A DNA stretch of 64,000 bases, taken from the NCBI RefSeq assembly GCF_000019965.1, contig NC_010571.1, forward strand, positions 5,713,001-5,777,000, written 5' to 3'. A program made the position numbers and the translations under genes. The notes below the pieces were generated by a model that saw only the letters and a program-made list of their open reading frames with translations, had not been told where the DNA came from and did not search any database. Of this stretch, positions 9,945 to 18,082 are shown piece by piece. Positions within the stretch are counted from its first letter, which is position 1; each line of letters begins with the position of its first letter. The DNA comes from Opitutus terrae PB90-1. GTDB taxonomy: Bacteria; Verrucomicrobiota; Verrucomicrobiia; Opitutales; Opitutaceae.

Positions 9945-9966
9945 AGGTTTTTGCGGAGCAAAACCT
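9945..9966. repeat. Inverted repeat between cusB and cusA
   Basis: AGGTTTT at 9945-9951 pairs perfectly with AAAACCT at 9960-9966 across an 8-base loop, ending 10 bases before the cusA start codon. It could fold in the messenger and tune translation or stability of the pump relative to the adaptor. There is no U-tract, so it is not a classic terminator. Confidence 0.45.
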
Positions 9967-9976
9967 CCCGCCGACC

Positions 9977-12900
9977 ATGCTCAAGGCCATCATCGAATTC
10001 TCGCTCAAGAACAAGTTTCTGGTTCTCGCCGCCACCGCGGCTCTGATCCTGGGCGGCATTTACTCGCTGCGGAATATCCCGCTCGATGCCATTCCCGACC
10101 TCTCGGACACGCAGGTTATCATTTACACCGAGTGGCCCGGCCAGGCGCCGCAGCTCGTGCAGGATCAAGTCACTTATCCGCTCACGACGAAGATGCTGTC
10201 CGTGCCGAAATCGAAAGTCGTGCGGGGCTATTCGTTCTACGGGTTTTCGTTCGTCTACGTCATCTTCGAGGACGGCACTGATCCTTACTGGGCGCGCAGC
10301 CGTGTGCTCGAATACCTGAGCGGCTTGCAGGCTAGTCTGCCGAAAAACGTGACACCCACCCTCGGGCCGGACGCCACGGGCGTGGGCTGGGCGTTCATGT
10401 ATTCGCTCAACTCGACGAAGCACGACTTGGCTGAACTGCGCAGCATGCAGGACTGGTTCCTTCGGTACCAACTTGCCAGCGTGGAAGGGGTGGCAGAAAT
10501 CGCCTCCGTTGGCGGGTTCGTGAAGCAATATCACATCACGGTCGATCCGCACCGGCTCCACGCCTACAATCTCTCGATCAGCGATGTCGCGATGGCCGTG
10601 GAGAAGAGCAATGGCGAGGTCGGGGGCAGGTCCGTGGAAATGGCCGAGAAGGAATTCATCCTGCGCGTTAAAGGCTACGTCACCGACGTGGAGATGCTGA
10701 AGAAAGTGGCGGTGGGACGAGGACCCGGCGGCACACCGATCCTTCTCGGAGAGGTGGCAAATGTGCAGCTCGGGCCGGATATGCGCCGTGGCATTGCCGA
10801 ACTCAACGGCGAAGGCGAGACGGTCGGCGGCGTGGTGGTGGTTCGCTATGGAGTCGACACGCGTCAGGTCATTCAAGCCGTCAAGGCCCGACTCGACCAA
10901 GCCATGAAGAGCTTGCCGGAAGGCGTTACCTACTCGATCGCCTATGATCGCACCGCGCTCATCGACCGCGCCGTCAAGACGCTCAAGGAGAAACTAATCG
11001 AGGAGAGCATCGTCGTCGCGCTGGTGTGCCTGATCTTCCTCATGCATCTGCGCAGCGCGTTTGTGGCAATCGTGATCCTGCCGATCGCGGTCTTGGCTTC
11101 GATTTCTATCATGTATGGCCAAGGGCTCAGTGCGAACATCATGTCGCTTGGAGGTATTGCGATCGCTGTCGGTGCGATGGTCGATGCGGCGATCATCATG
11201 ATTGAAAACGCGCACAAGCACATCGAGCACGATGGGGGAAAGAAACCGCACTGGGATATAATCCGCGATGCCGCAGTCGAGGTGGGCCCCACGCTGTTCT
11301 ATTCGCTCCTCGTGATCACGGTTTCCTTCCTGCCAGTGTTTACGTTGCAGGCCCAGGAAGGTCGGATGTTCAAGCCGCTGGCTTTCACGAAAACCTACTC
11401 AATGGGGGCGGCTGCGCTCTTATCGATCACGCTCGCTCCGGTGCTCATGGGCTTTTTCATTCGCGGGAAAATTCCGGCCGAGGAAAAGAATCCAGTGAAC
11501 CGTTTCCTCATCTGGCTTTATCATCCGGTGCTCGATCTGATGATCAAGTTCCGGTGGTGGGTCATCACCATCGCAGCGGTGGTCGTGCTCTGGGTGTTTA
11601 TGCCGTGGAATGCGATCGTTTCCCGTGTTCTGCCCGATGGCGCGGCCAAAGAAGTCGCGCTGAAAATGGGCAAGGCATTTCCGTATCAGAATCTCGGCTC
11701 CGAGTTCATGCCGCCGCTTTATGAAGGCGACCTGCTCTACATGCCGACGACATTTCCCGGAATTTCGCCGACCAAGGCGCGCGAAATAATCCAACAAACC
11801 GACCAGATCATAAAGTCGTTCGCCGAGGTGCATCATGTATTCGGCAAGATCGGGCGGGCGGAATCAGCGACCGATCCCGCGCCGATGGACATGATCGAGA
11901 CGACAATCATGTTGAAACCCGAGGAGGAGTGGCCGGAAGTCGATATCAAGGACATGGACGGGAAGGTCGTCGCCCACCGTCGGCGGACAATCGAGGAACT
12001 CACCACCGCATTGAACAATGCCGTGCAGATTCCCGGGCTCACCAACGCGTGGACCATGCCTATCAAAACACGTATCGACATGCTGGCCACGGGGATCAAG
12101 ACCCCGGTAGGCATCAAGGTGGCTGGACCCGATCTCAAAGAGTTGGAACGAATCGCCAGTCAGATCGAAGGTGTGATTCGTCGAGCGCCTGGCACGAGCA
12201 GCGTGTTTGCCGAGCGGGTCATGGGCGGTAACTATGTGGAGTTCGACATCGATCGCGACGCGATTGCCCGCTACGGCCTCACCCTTGGCGAGGTTCAGGA
12301 GGTGCTGCAGGTTGCGTTGGGCGGCATGCCGCTAACGACAACGGTCGAAGGGCTCGAACGTTATGGTGTCATTCTGCGCTATGAGCGAGACTATCGTGAG
12401 AATCTCGAGGCGTTACGTGAAATCCTCATCCCGGTCAAAGCGGCGGGGACAGGCAGCGCGATGGGAGGTGGCAACGGGAACGGTTCACTCGCCGCCCAAG
12501 TTCCACTGAGCCAGTTGGCGCAGGTGCGTGTTGTTGCTGCCCCGATGGGCATCAAGAGCGAAGCCGCGGTGCCGAACGCTTGGATTTACGTCGATGTTCA
12601 AGGCGTAGACCTGGGCAACTATGTCCGCGGCGCGCAGCAGACGGTGAACGACGCAATCCAACGAGGTGAAATCAAGATCCCGACCGGCTACAGCATTTTC
12701 TGGAGCGGACAATATGAATATATGCAGCGCGCACAACAACGGCTCATGATCGTGGTGCCTCTCACGCTGTTCGTCATCATCTTTATCATCTACCTCAACA
12801 CGCAGTCGTGGATCAAAACCGGCATCGTGCTGCTCGCCGTGCCGTTCTCCCTTGTAGGCGCGTTCTGGGCGCTTTACCTCCTCGACTACAACATGAGCGT

Positions 12901-13303
12901 GGCGGTTTGGGTCGGCATTATCGCCCTGGCGGGCCTGGACGCCGAGACGGGCGTGGTGATGCTCCTGTACCTGGATCTGGCATACGATGACTGGAAGAAG
13001 AAGGGGAAGATGCTCACAACTTTCGATCTGCGCGACGCAATCTACCATGGGGCGGTGAAACGCGTGCGACCGAAAGCCATGACAGCGGCGGTCATCATCG
13101 CGGGTCTGCTGCCGATTCTCTGGAGTCACGGCACCGGCGCCGACACGATGAAGCGGATCGCAGTTCCGATGGTTGGCGGCGTCATCACCTCAACGTTGAT
13201 GGAACTGCTCGTGTATCCGGCGATCTTCTTCCTCTGGCGCCGTCGCAGCCTGCCGCCGCCGCCAGCAGCGCCCACGGCTCTGCCCGCCGAGGCTCAGACA
13301 TGA
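9977..13303 (+). CDS. cusA: Heavy-metal RND efflux pump, Cu(I)/Ag(I) type (CusA)
   Basis: A 1108-residue inner-membrane pump of the HME-RND family. It has the canonical LRNIPLDAIPDLSDTQVIIY start region, two large periplasmic domains and about 12 membrane helices. HVFGKIGRAESATDPAPMDM and LPDGAAKEVALKMGKAF are family-typical, and the methionine-rich stretch favours soft monovalent metal over Zn/Co. It exports copper or silver by proton antiport together with the adaptor and channel upstream. Its stop overlaps the start of the small TRASH-like gene (ATGA). Confidence 0.93.
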   Translation: MLKAIIEFSLKNKFLVLAATAALILGGIYSLRNIPLDAIPDLSDTQVIIYTEWPGQAPQLVQDQVTYPLTTKMLSVPKSKVVRGYSFYGFSFVYVIFEDGTDPYWARSRVLEYLSGLQASLPKNVTPTLGPDATGVGWAFMYSLNSTKHDLAELRSMQDWFLRYQLASVEGVAEIASVGGFVKQYHITVDPHRLHAYNLSISDVAMAVEKSNGEVGGRSVEMAEKEFILRVKGYVTDVEMLKKVAVGRGPGGTPILLGEVANVQLGPDMRRGIAELNGEGETVGGVVVVRYGVDTRQVIQAVKARLDQAMKSLPEGVTYSIAYDRTALIDRAVKTLKEKLIEESIVVALVCLIFLMHLRSAFVAIVILPIAVLASISIMYGQGLSANIMSLGGIAIAVGAMVDAAIIMIENAHKHIEHDGGKKPHWDIIRDAAVEVGPTLFYSLLVITVSFLPVFTLQAQEGRMFKPLAFTKTYSMGAAALLSITLAPVLMGFFIRGKIPAEEKNPVNRFLIWLYHPVLDLMIKFRWWVITIAAVVVLWVFMPWNAIVSRVLPDGAAKEVALKMGKAFPYQNLGSEFMPPLYEGDLLYMPTTFPGISPTKAREIIQQTDQIIKSFAEVHHVFGKIGRAESATDPAPMDMIETTIMLKPEEEWPEVDIKDMDGKVVAHRRRTIEELTTALNNAVQIPGLTNAWTMPIKTRIDMLATGIKTPVGIKVAGPDLKELERIASQIEGVIRRAPGTSSVFAERVMGGNYVEFDIDRDAIARYGLTLGEVQEVLQVALGGMPLTTTVEGLERYGVILRYERDYRENLEALREILIPVKAAGTGSAMGGGNGNGSLAAQVPLSQLAQVRVVAAPMGIKSEAAVPNAWIYVDVQGVDLGNYVRGAQQTVNDAIQRGEIKIPTGYSIFWSGQYEYMQRAQQRLMIVVPLTLFVIIFIIYLNTQSWIKTGIVLLAVPFSLVGAFWALYLLDYNMSVAVWVGIIALAGLDAETGVVMLLYLDLAYDDWKKKGKMLTTFDLRDAIYHGAVKRVRPKAMTAAVIIAGLLPILWSHGTGADTMKRIAVPMVGGVITSTLMELLVYPAIFFLWRRRSLPPPPAAPTALPAEAQT

Positions 13304-13533
13304 GTTCTTCATCCTCCAACGAGGAAACCTGCATCGTCTGCGCCAAGGCGACAGCCGGCAACAGCGGCACCGCTTATCTCTACCACGAGGGACGCCGCTT
13401 CGCGTTATGCTGTCCCATGTGCGTGGAGATGTTTCAGCGTGCTCCCACGCGTTTCGCGGGCGGCGAACGCCGGGAGACGCTCGTCGAGCAACTGCTCGCG
13501 GAGATGAAATGGAAAACTCCCGGCCAGTGGTAG
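13300..13533 (+). CDS. Small TRASH/YHS-like Cys protein, family C copy 1
   Basis: A 77-residue cytoplasmic-type protein with no signal peptide. Five cysteines lie at C11, C14, C37, C38 and C41 (TCIVCAK and LCCPMC), followed by FQRAPTRFAGG, as in TRASH or YHS metal-binding domains. The product at 17055-17279 has the cysteines at exactly the same residue numbers. The ATG overlaps the cusA stop by four bases, which implies coupled translation and a role linked to copper efflux, perhaps a metallochaperone or sensor. Confidence 0.8.
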   Translation: MSSSSSNEETCIVCAKATAGNSGTAYLYHEGRRFALCCPMCVEMFQRAPTRFAGGERRETLVEQLLAEMKWKTPGQW

Positions 13534-13673
13534 CCCCGTCTGCAAAAGCCGTGGCCGCGCTCAGCCGACTTCTTCAGTGCTGGCGGGTTAGTCCGCGAGT
13601 GGACGCGGCCCTCGCGAAGAAGGTGTGGAGGCGCATCCGCCAGGTGCCGCGTCGGCGCGGGTTTCCGCTCTGA
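13509..13673 (+). CDS. Short 54-residue protein resembling the N-terminus of the next gene
   Basis: A 54-residue reading frame starting at ATG 13509 inside the end of the previous gene. Its sequence (LSRLLQCWRVSPRVDAALAKKVWRRI) aligns with the start of the product at 13741 (LRTLLQEWEIKPTANVAFAARVWRRI). It looks like a truncated duplicate that lacks the membrane segment and C-terminal part. It may be expressed by coupling, or may be a decaying fragment. Confidence 0.45.
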   Translation: MENSRPVVAPSAKAVAALSRLLQCWRVSPRVDAALAKKVWRRIRQVPRRRGFPL

Positions 13674-13705
13674 ATCGCACCCTCGCCTCGAATTCTCAGC
13701 AATAA

Positions 13706-13737
13706 CCTGAGGGTTTCGAGCCAGCGCGGGGTATAAT
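13706..13737 (+). promoter_or_regulatory. Candidate promoter (CCTGAGGG-N18-TATAAT) for the membrane/sensor pair
   Basis: CCTGAGGG at 13706-13713 and TATAAT at 13732-13737 are separated by 18 bases, the same as upstream of the CusCBA operon at 6287-6318. The -10 element lies only four bases before the ATG at 13741, so the true start of that gene may be the internal ATG at 13768. Confidence 0.5.
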
Positions 13738-13740
13738 TGG

Positions 13741-14076
13741 ATGGGAGGCCAGTCATCCCCGATCCCGATGCCCGATCCGCTCAGAACACTGCTCCAGGAG
13801 TGGGAAATCAAACCGACCGCCAACGTCGCGTTCGCCGCCCGGGTCTGGCGTCGGATTGCCGAGCGGAGCCATCCCCTTCGTTGGCGGCGCCGCATCTCAG
13901 ACGTCCTGGGGATGCCGGTACCAGCGGCCACCGTCGTGATGGTTGCTGTTTTGGCGGGCTTTGTTGCCGGAGAAGTCTGGCGCAGGCATCACGCAGCGCA
14001 GGAACGCGACGCCGGCCTTGCCGCCTACGTGCTCGCGGTCGATCCGATCGCCCGCACAGCGGCCCTCGAACCGTGA
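13741..14076 (+). CDS. Single-pass membrane protein, possible CnrY-like anti-sigma factor
   Basis: A 111-residue protein (or 102 residues from ATG 13768). A short N-terminal domain with LRTLLQEWEI...FAARVWRRIAE and a basic patch precedes one membrane helix (PAATVVMVAVLAGFVAGEVW, about residues 60-79) and a short periplasmic tail. Topology and the GTGA overlap with a CnrX/ZraP-like sensor gene suggest a CnrY-type anti-sigma partner. No ECF sigma gene is adjacent, so this role is inferred only. Confidence 0.6.
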   Translation: MGGQSSPIPMPDPLRTLLQEWEIKPTANVAFAARVWRRIAERSHPLRWRRRISDVLGMPVPAATVVMVAVLAGFVAGEVWRRHHAAQERDAGLAAYVLAVDPIARTAALEP

Positions 14077-14528
14077 AACTGAAAGCAACACTTGTATTGT
14101 TCGCCGCTGTGACGGCTGGCGCCAGCGGGTTCGCATGGCGCGCCATACGTCCCGGCGAAAAACCTGTCGTAGCCGAACGGGAGCTGCAGTGGTTGCAGCG
14201 TGAGTTTCGATTGAGTGACGATGCGACCTTGCGCATCGCGGCCCTGCACCGTCGCTACACGACTGACTGCGAGTCGCAGTGGCTCACGCTTCAGGCGAGT
14301 CAGGCCGAATTAGCTCGTTTGATGCAAAGCGGCCGGGGCATGACCCCCGAGCTGGCGGCGGCGTTGGATCGGTCCAGCGCGATGGTTGCCGAATGTCAAC
14401 GCCGGATGGCCCAACACTTCCTGGAAGTGGCGGCAATAATGCCCCCGGGAACAAGTGAGCGCTACATCGCGGTGATGACGCCCGTGGCCACGCATCCTGA
14501 ACAGGGATGGCGAAACGCCATGCATTGA
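14073..14528 (+). CDS. Periplasmic heavy-metal sensor-like protein (CnrX/ZraP-type helical fold)
   Basis: A 151-residue protein starting at GTG 14073, overlapping the previous stop. An N-terminal signal or anchor (LKATLVLFAAVTAGASGFAW) is followed by a helical domain with LQREFRLSDDATLRIAALHRRYTTDCESQW and later MVAECQRRMAQHFLEVAAIM. This resembles the periplasmic sensor/ZraP-CpxP superfamily. It probably binds metal ions in the periplasm and signals to its membrane-bound neighbour. The gene pair mirrors cnrYX without the sigma factor. Confidence 0.7.
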   Translation: MKLKATLVLFAAVTAGASGFAWRAIRPGEKPVVAERELQWLQREFRLSDDATLRIAALHRRYTTDCESQWLTLQASQAELARLMQSGRGMTPELAAALDRSSAMVAECQRRMAQHFLEVAAIMPPGTSERYIAVMTPVATHPEQGWRNAMH

Positions 14529-14646
14529 CCAACTCACCAAACCGTTCAGTGAACTTCATGATTCCAGTAACGGCGAGATTCAACCGGCAGCACGAGATGG
14601 TGCACGCCTCCACGGTTCGGCCGAATCCTCGAAAAGAAAGAAACCG

Positions 14647-15027
14647 ATGAAAACAAAATCCATTCGTTTGATTCTGATGGCCCTGGCATTCGGCGCGGTC
14701 GCGTCGAATGCTCTTGCTGGGCCTGGTCCGCAATACTGGCAGTCGCTTCGCAGGTCGAGCGAGTTCAAGAAATTGAAGGCCAAAGACAAAGTCATCTACG
14801 TCTGCAATCAGTGCCAGACGGTTTCCGAGATGAGCATTGACGGTCCCGAGGGTGCCATGGCGCTGTGCAAGGAAGGCTCCAGGGTCTCGTGCCCGATGTG
14901 TAAAAAAGAGACCAAGGTCGTGATGAAGCGTCAGCGAAACGACCCACCGACTCACACGGAAGTGACATACGTGAACGAAAAAGGCGAGGAGTGTGCTTTC
15001 GTCGCGAAGACGCCCAATGGCAAGTGA
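14647..15027 (+). CDS. Exported Cys-pair protein
   Basis: A 126-residue protein with a signal peptide (ending near SNALAG). The mature part has a CNQC pair (about residues 53-56), a lone Cys, CPMC (about 82-85) and a last Cys near ECAF. The strand SCPMCKKETKVVMKRQRNDPPTH echoes the second half of families A and B, so it may be a distant member of the same exported Cys-pair set. No known family is recognised. Metal binding is inferred. Confidence 0.7.
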   Translation: MKTKSIRLILMALAFGAVASNALAGPGPQYWQSLRRSSEFKKLKAKDKVIYVCNQCQTVSEMSIDGPEGAMALCKEGSRVSCPMCKKETKVVMKRQRNDPPTHTEVTYVNEKGEECAFVAKTPNGK

Positions 15028-15240
15028 CCCTGCCGCTGGCTTGCGCCGGACGATGCCTGTCGCATAACGCGGTCAACCGCGACTGCATCTCCGGGCCCTC
15101 GGCAACCGGGCGCCAAAGAACCGGTCCGCCGGAGGAATCGCTCGACCCAGACTGACGGCGGTCCGCACTCCGGTGCGATGAATAGTCTGAGGGGAAGGCA
15201 GGGCCAAGCACGTATCAGAAGCGAACACTCATTCTTCCTT

Positions 15241-15645
15241 ATGAAAACACTGAGAAATGTCCTCACCCTAATGACGATTGCTGCTGCGATTAGTTTCCCA
15301 AGCGTTGCGTTTTCGCATGAGGGCCACAAAAAAGGCGATCTGACGACCAAAGAAACCAGCACAGGCGAACTGGTTCCCGCAGCCTCCGTCAACGCCGATT
15401 GGCTTGCGAAAGCGAAAGCGGAGTACCCCGTCGAGAGCTGCATCGTTTCCGGCGACAAGCTTGAGGGTGGCGACATGGGGCCGCCTCAAGACTTCGTGTA
15501 TCGGGTGAACGGAAAACCGGATCAGTTGGTCAGGTTTTGCTGCAAAGATTGCGTGAAGGATTTTCGGAAAGACCCGGAAAAATATCTGCGGCAACTACGG
15601 CGCTCAGGCGAGTCTGGCGCACAGTCGCACGGAACACACCACTGA
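15241..15645 (+). CDS. Exported TRASH-like metal-binding protein
   Basis: A 134-residue protein starting at ATG 15241, with a signal peptide (ending near AFSHEGH) and a His-rich start. The C-terminal part carries PVESCIVSG and VRFCCKDCVKDFRKDPEKYL, the pattern of TRASH/YHS-like domains often found near copper systems. A frame extension to 15178 exists, but ATG 15241 gives a proper signal peptide. It is probably periplasmic and binds a metal. Confidence 0.75.
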   Translation: MKTLRNVLTLMTIAAAISFPSVAFSHEGHKKGDLTTKETSTGELVPAASVNADWLAKAKAEYPVESCIVSGDKLEGGDMGPPQDFVYRVNGKPDQLVRFCCKDCVKDFRKDPEKYLRQLRRSGESGAQSHGTHH

Positions 15646-15671
15646 GCCGGGCGAGTGCCGCGAAAGGGGCC

Positions 15672-16097
15672 ATGGCTCCACTCGAATTTCTAGGGCGACT
15701 GCATCCAATCGTCCTGCATGTGCCGTTGACGCTACTTGTGCTGGGCGGTTTGGTCGAAGGCGCCCGACGCGTTCGCGATACACCGTTTCGAAAGGCAACG
15801 TCGCACTGGCTGTTCGGTTGGGGCGCTGCTTTCGCGGTCGTGGCCGCGGCGACAGGCTGGCTACTCGCCGCTAACGAATCCGTGCGATCTGACCAGCGCG
15901 GCACGTTGGAGTGGCATCGCTGGTTAGGAGTCGCTGCCGTTGTCGGAGCGATTCTGGTATGGCTCACCAACCGATGGGAGACGAGGTCGCCTAGACTGTA
16001 TCGGTTGCGACTTCCCCTGGCGGTGTTTACCGCTGGCGCCGTGATCGCGACCGGGCATTTTGGCGGAGCGCTGATCTGGGGACACGATTGGTTCTGA
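15672..16097 (+). CDS. DUF2231-type integral membrane protein
   Basis: A 141-residue membrane protein starting at ATG 15672. Four hydrophobic segments are seen: LHPIVLHVPLTLLVLGGLV, LFGWGAAFAVVAAATGWLLA, HRWLGVAAVVGAILVWL and LPLAVFTAGAVIATGHFGGAL. The GRLHPIVLHVPLTLL opening and the conserved His residues fit the DUF2231 family. Members are frequent in copper and cytochrome-linked gene sets. The exact role is unknown. Confidence 0.8.
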   Translation: MAPLEFLGRLHPIVLHVPLTLLVLGGLVEGARRVRDTPFRKATSHWLFGWGAAFAVVAAATGWLLAANESVRSDQRGTLEWHRWLGVAAVVGAILVWLTNRWETRSPRLYRLRLPLAVFTAGAVIATGHFGGALIWGHDWF

Positions 16098-16283
16098 GGA
16101 GACGGTCGAGCTGGCGACATGTGAAGGAACCGATGCGGCGAGGTTCGGGAGCCACCGGCAGGGTCGCCGCCAAGACAAGAAATGCACGGCTTGCGACGAT
16201 AGATGCGCAGTGTCTGCCGAGGGGCGACGGCACCCTTGAGCGTATTGGTGTGTGAACAATCAACCTCAACCACCAATCGGACC

Positions 16284-16619
16284 ATGAAAGCTTTTCGGGC
16301 CATGATCGCCGCAACGATTCTCGCGGGAAGCGCTCTTGTTTCGGCCTGTTCTGTCGGCCCAGTGGGGCGAGACCACTTGCAGCGCGAAGCGCCGCACGGG
16401 AGTGCCGCAGCGCCGGACAAATGCGGTGGGTGCACGACGGCGCGGATCTGGGCGGCCGGAGATCGCGGTGCATCGGGCAAAGGCACTGCCGGCGCGCGAA
16501 TCGTCGGGTCCAGGCACTCGTGTGCCCGCTGTCCAGGTTCGATTACCACCAAGCGAGGCAGCGTGACCGGCGAGATGACGCACGATACCGCTTGTAACGC
16601 GATGCTCTGCTGCGGCTGA
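16284..16619 (+). CDS. Cys-rich lipoprotein, family A copy 2
   Basis: A 111-residue protein with a likely lipoprotein signal (ALVSAC, C22). The mature part has CGGC (C47/C50), HSCARC (C80/C83), and C104, C109 and C110 at the end. It matches the product at 27-497 in the HxCxRC plus MTH motif order. It is followed 42 bases later by family B copy 2, as in the pair at 27-852, so the two A-B pairs probably arose by duplication. The function is unknown and metal binding is inferred. Confidence 0.7.
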   Translation: MKAFRAMIAATILAGSALVSACSVGPVGRDHLQREAPHGSAAAPDKCGGCTTARIWAAGDRGASGKGTAGARIVGSRHSCARCPGSITTKRGSVTGEMTHDTACNAMLCCG

Positions 16620-16661
16620 TCAGCAGCTCTTTTTCCCGATCAATCCGGAAGAACTATTGTT

Positions 16662-17024
16662 ATGAAAACTCAACGAAACCCCATCATCCTGGCTGCCCTG
16701 ATCTTGGGCGCCATCACTGCGCCCTCCGTCGTCTTCGCAGTCACCAATACGGCTCGCGACGGCTCGGCTGCGCAAGCGCCGGCCTGCACTGATGCACGGC
16801 TTGTCACGGTTACCAAAACCAAGCCGGCCTGGCACAACGGACGCGGTCCTCTCACCACCGTCGCACTCGGCCAGAAGCTTGAATGCACATCGTGCGACAA
16901 GCCGATGGTCGCAATGAAACCTTCCGGCCACAATGCGCGCGGTGCGATGGCCCCGGTTGAAATCAGGGGCAAGCACGACTGCACGAAGGGCGGCTGCGGC
17001 ACCGCGGTTGCGAGCAAGAACTGA
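16662..17024 (+). CDS. Exported Cys-rich protein, family B copy 2
   Basis: A 120-residue protein with a signal peptide (ending near VVFAVTN). Cysteines C42, C75/C78 (ECTSCDK), C107 and C112 match those of the product at 511-852 in order and spacing. Conserved strands include ACTDA, WHNGRGPLTTV and AMKPSGHNARGAM. It follows family A copy 2 and precedes family C copy 2, giving an A-B-C order. Function unknown. Confidence 0.78.
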   Translation: MKTQRNPIILAALILGAITAPSVVFAVTNTARDGSAAQAPACTDARLVTVTKTKPAWHNGRGPLTTVALGQKLECTSCDKPMVAMKPSGHNARGAMAPVEIRGKHDCTKGGCGTAVASKN

Positions 17025-17054
17025 GTTCACAGCACTTGTTCAAGGCAGACCGAC

Positions 17055-17279
17055 ATGGCTGATCAGCCAGAGGCCACCGAAACCTGCGCCGTCTGTGGCA
17101 ATGTCGCCACGGGCGGTCGGAGGTTTTCGCGGCTGTATCACCAAGGGAAGGCATTCCCGCTTTGCTGCCCGATGTGCATCGATGTCTTCCAGCGTGCGCC
17201 GGACCGTTTTGCTCGCGGCGAACATCCACAGACCATCACCGCGGAGCTGATCGAACAGCTGAAGTGGCAAAGTGACTGA
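17055..17279 (+). CDS. Small TRASH/YHS-like Cys protein, family C copy 2
   Basis: A 74-residue cytoplasmic-type protein. C11, C14, C37, C38 and C41 (TCAVCGN, LCCPMC) occupy the same residue numbers as in the product at 13300-13533, and FQRAPDRFARG matches FQRAPTRFAGG. It lies 30 bases after family B copy 2. It is probably a metal-binding protein, perhaps a chaperone for the efflux systems on either side. Confidence 0.8.
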   Translation: MADQPEATETCAVCGNVATGGRRFSRLYHQGKAFPLCCPMCIDVFQRAPDRFARGEHPQTITAELIEQLKWQSD

Positions 17280-17521
17280 CCGCGGCTGTTGACGAGATGG
17301 TGTGGGCCCGGCCCCCTTTCCCTGTCCTACCCTCGAATCACGGTAGCCTCAGGGTCCGGGGTGAACGTTTGACGTGCAACGGCCAGCAACGCCACGAGAC
17401 CTGCCTCGCTCTCTGGCACATGGAGGGTGTTTAGGCGCCCGATCTTGCGACAGCCCTCACCGGGTCGAGGCCAGCCCGGTTATCACATCGAAATGGATCG
17501 GGCGGTCATCATCGTTGCGCT

Positions 17522-17962
17522 ATGGCGCTCGCGCGCTTGACATCGAGGGGCACTGCGCCTCGTTTGCCGCGCGTGCGTCGTCTCCGTCATCGCCTCGCTG
17601 CGGTCTTCCTGGTGGCCTTCTGGCTGCTGGCGACGCAGCACTGTGGGCTAGAAGCGGCGGGCGTTTTTGAGGCACACGCGGTTGCGGCCAGCGGTTGTTG
17701 CACCAACGACGGTGCGCACTGTTCCCACGATGGCTGCCAGATCGTGGAGGGCCGCAGCTTAAACACAGTTGGCGTCGTCAATGCGCCGCAGCCCCAACTG
17801 ACGCTTTGCACCTGTTTGATTTGTTTGACGGTGCCGACGCCGGAGCCAGAACGAATTCTTCGCGTTGGCATGGATGATGTTGGGCGACCGTTGCATTGGG
17901 TCGCTTCGTGGAAGTTTGTGCAGCGCGTCGTGCCTTCGCCGCGCGCTCCTTCGTTGGTTTGA
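17522..17962 (+). CDS. Cys-rich single-membrane-segment protein upstream of the Czc operon
   Basis: A 146-residue protein with an Arg-rich start and one hydrophobic segment (LAAVFLVAFWLLATQHCGLEAAG), probably a signal or anchor. It then has a Cys cluster (GCCTNDGAHCSHDGCQI) and CTCLICL. It precedes the CzcC-like gene by 120 bases, as small CzcI-like or Cys-rich proteins often do in such operons. The N-terminal 15 residues may be non-coding. The function is unknown, and metal sensing or binding is plausible. Confidence 0.6.
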   Translation: MALARLTSRGTAPRLPRVRRLRHRLAAVFLVAFWLLATQHCGLEAAGVFEAHAVAASGCCTNDGAHCSHDGCQIVEGRSLNTVGVVNAPQPQLTLCTCLICLTVPTPEPERILRVGMDDVGRPLHWVASWKFVQRVVPSPRAPSLV

Positions 17963-18082
17963 GCCTGAACGGTCCCTGCGCGGACTGACAGGCCTTTCGA
18001 TCCCGCGCTGACGCCGACGCGCGTCACGCTGTGCCGGGCAACGCCATGCCCCGATTCCCACGTTCTCCTATTCGTATTTCCA

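Noticed and set aside
17347-17354. CCTCAGGG as a third member of the shared metal promoter
   Set aside because: No TATAAT-like sequence lies at 18 or 19 bases downstream, so it was not listed as a promoter.
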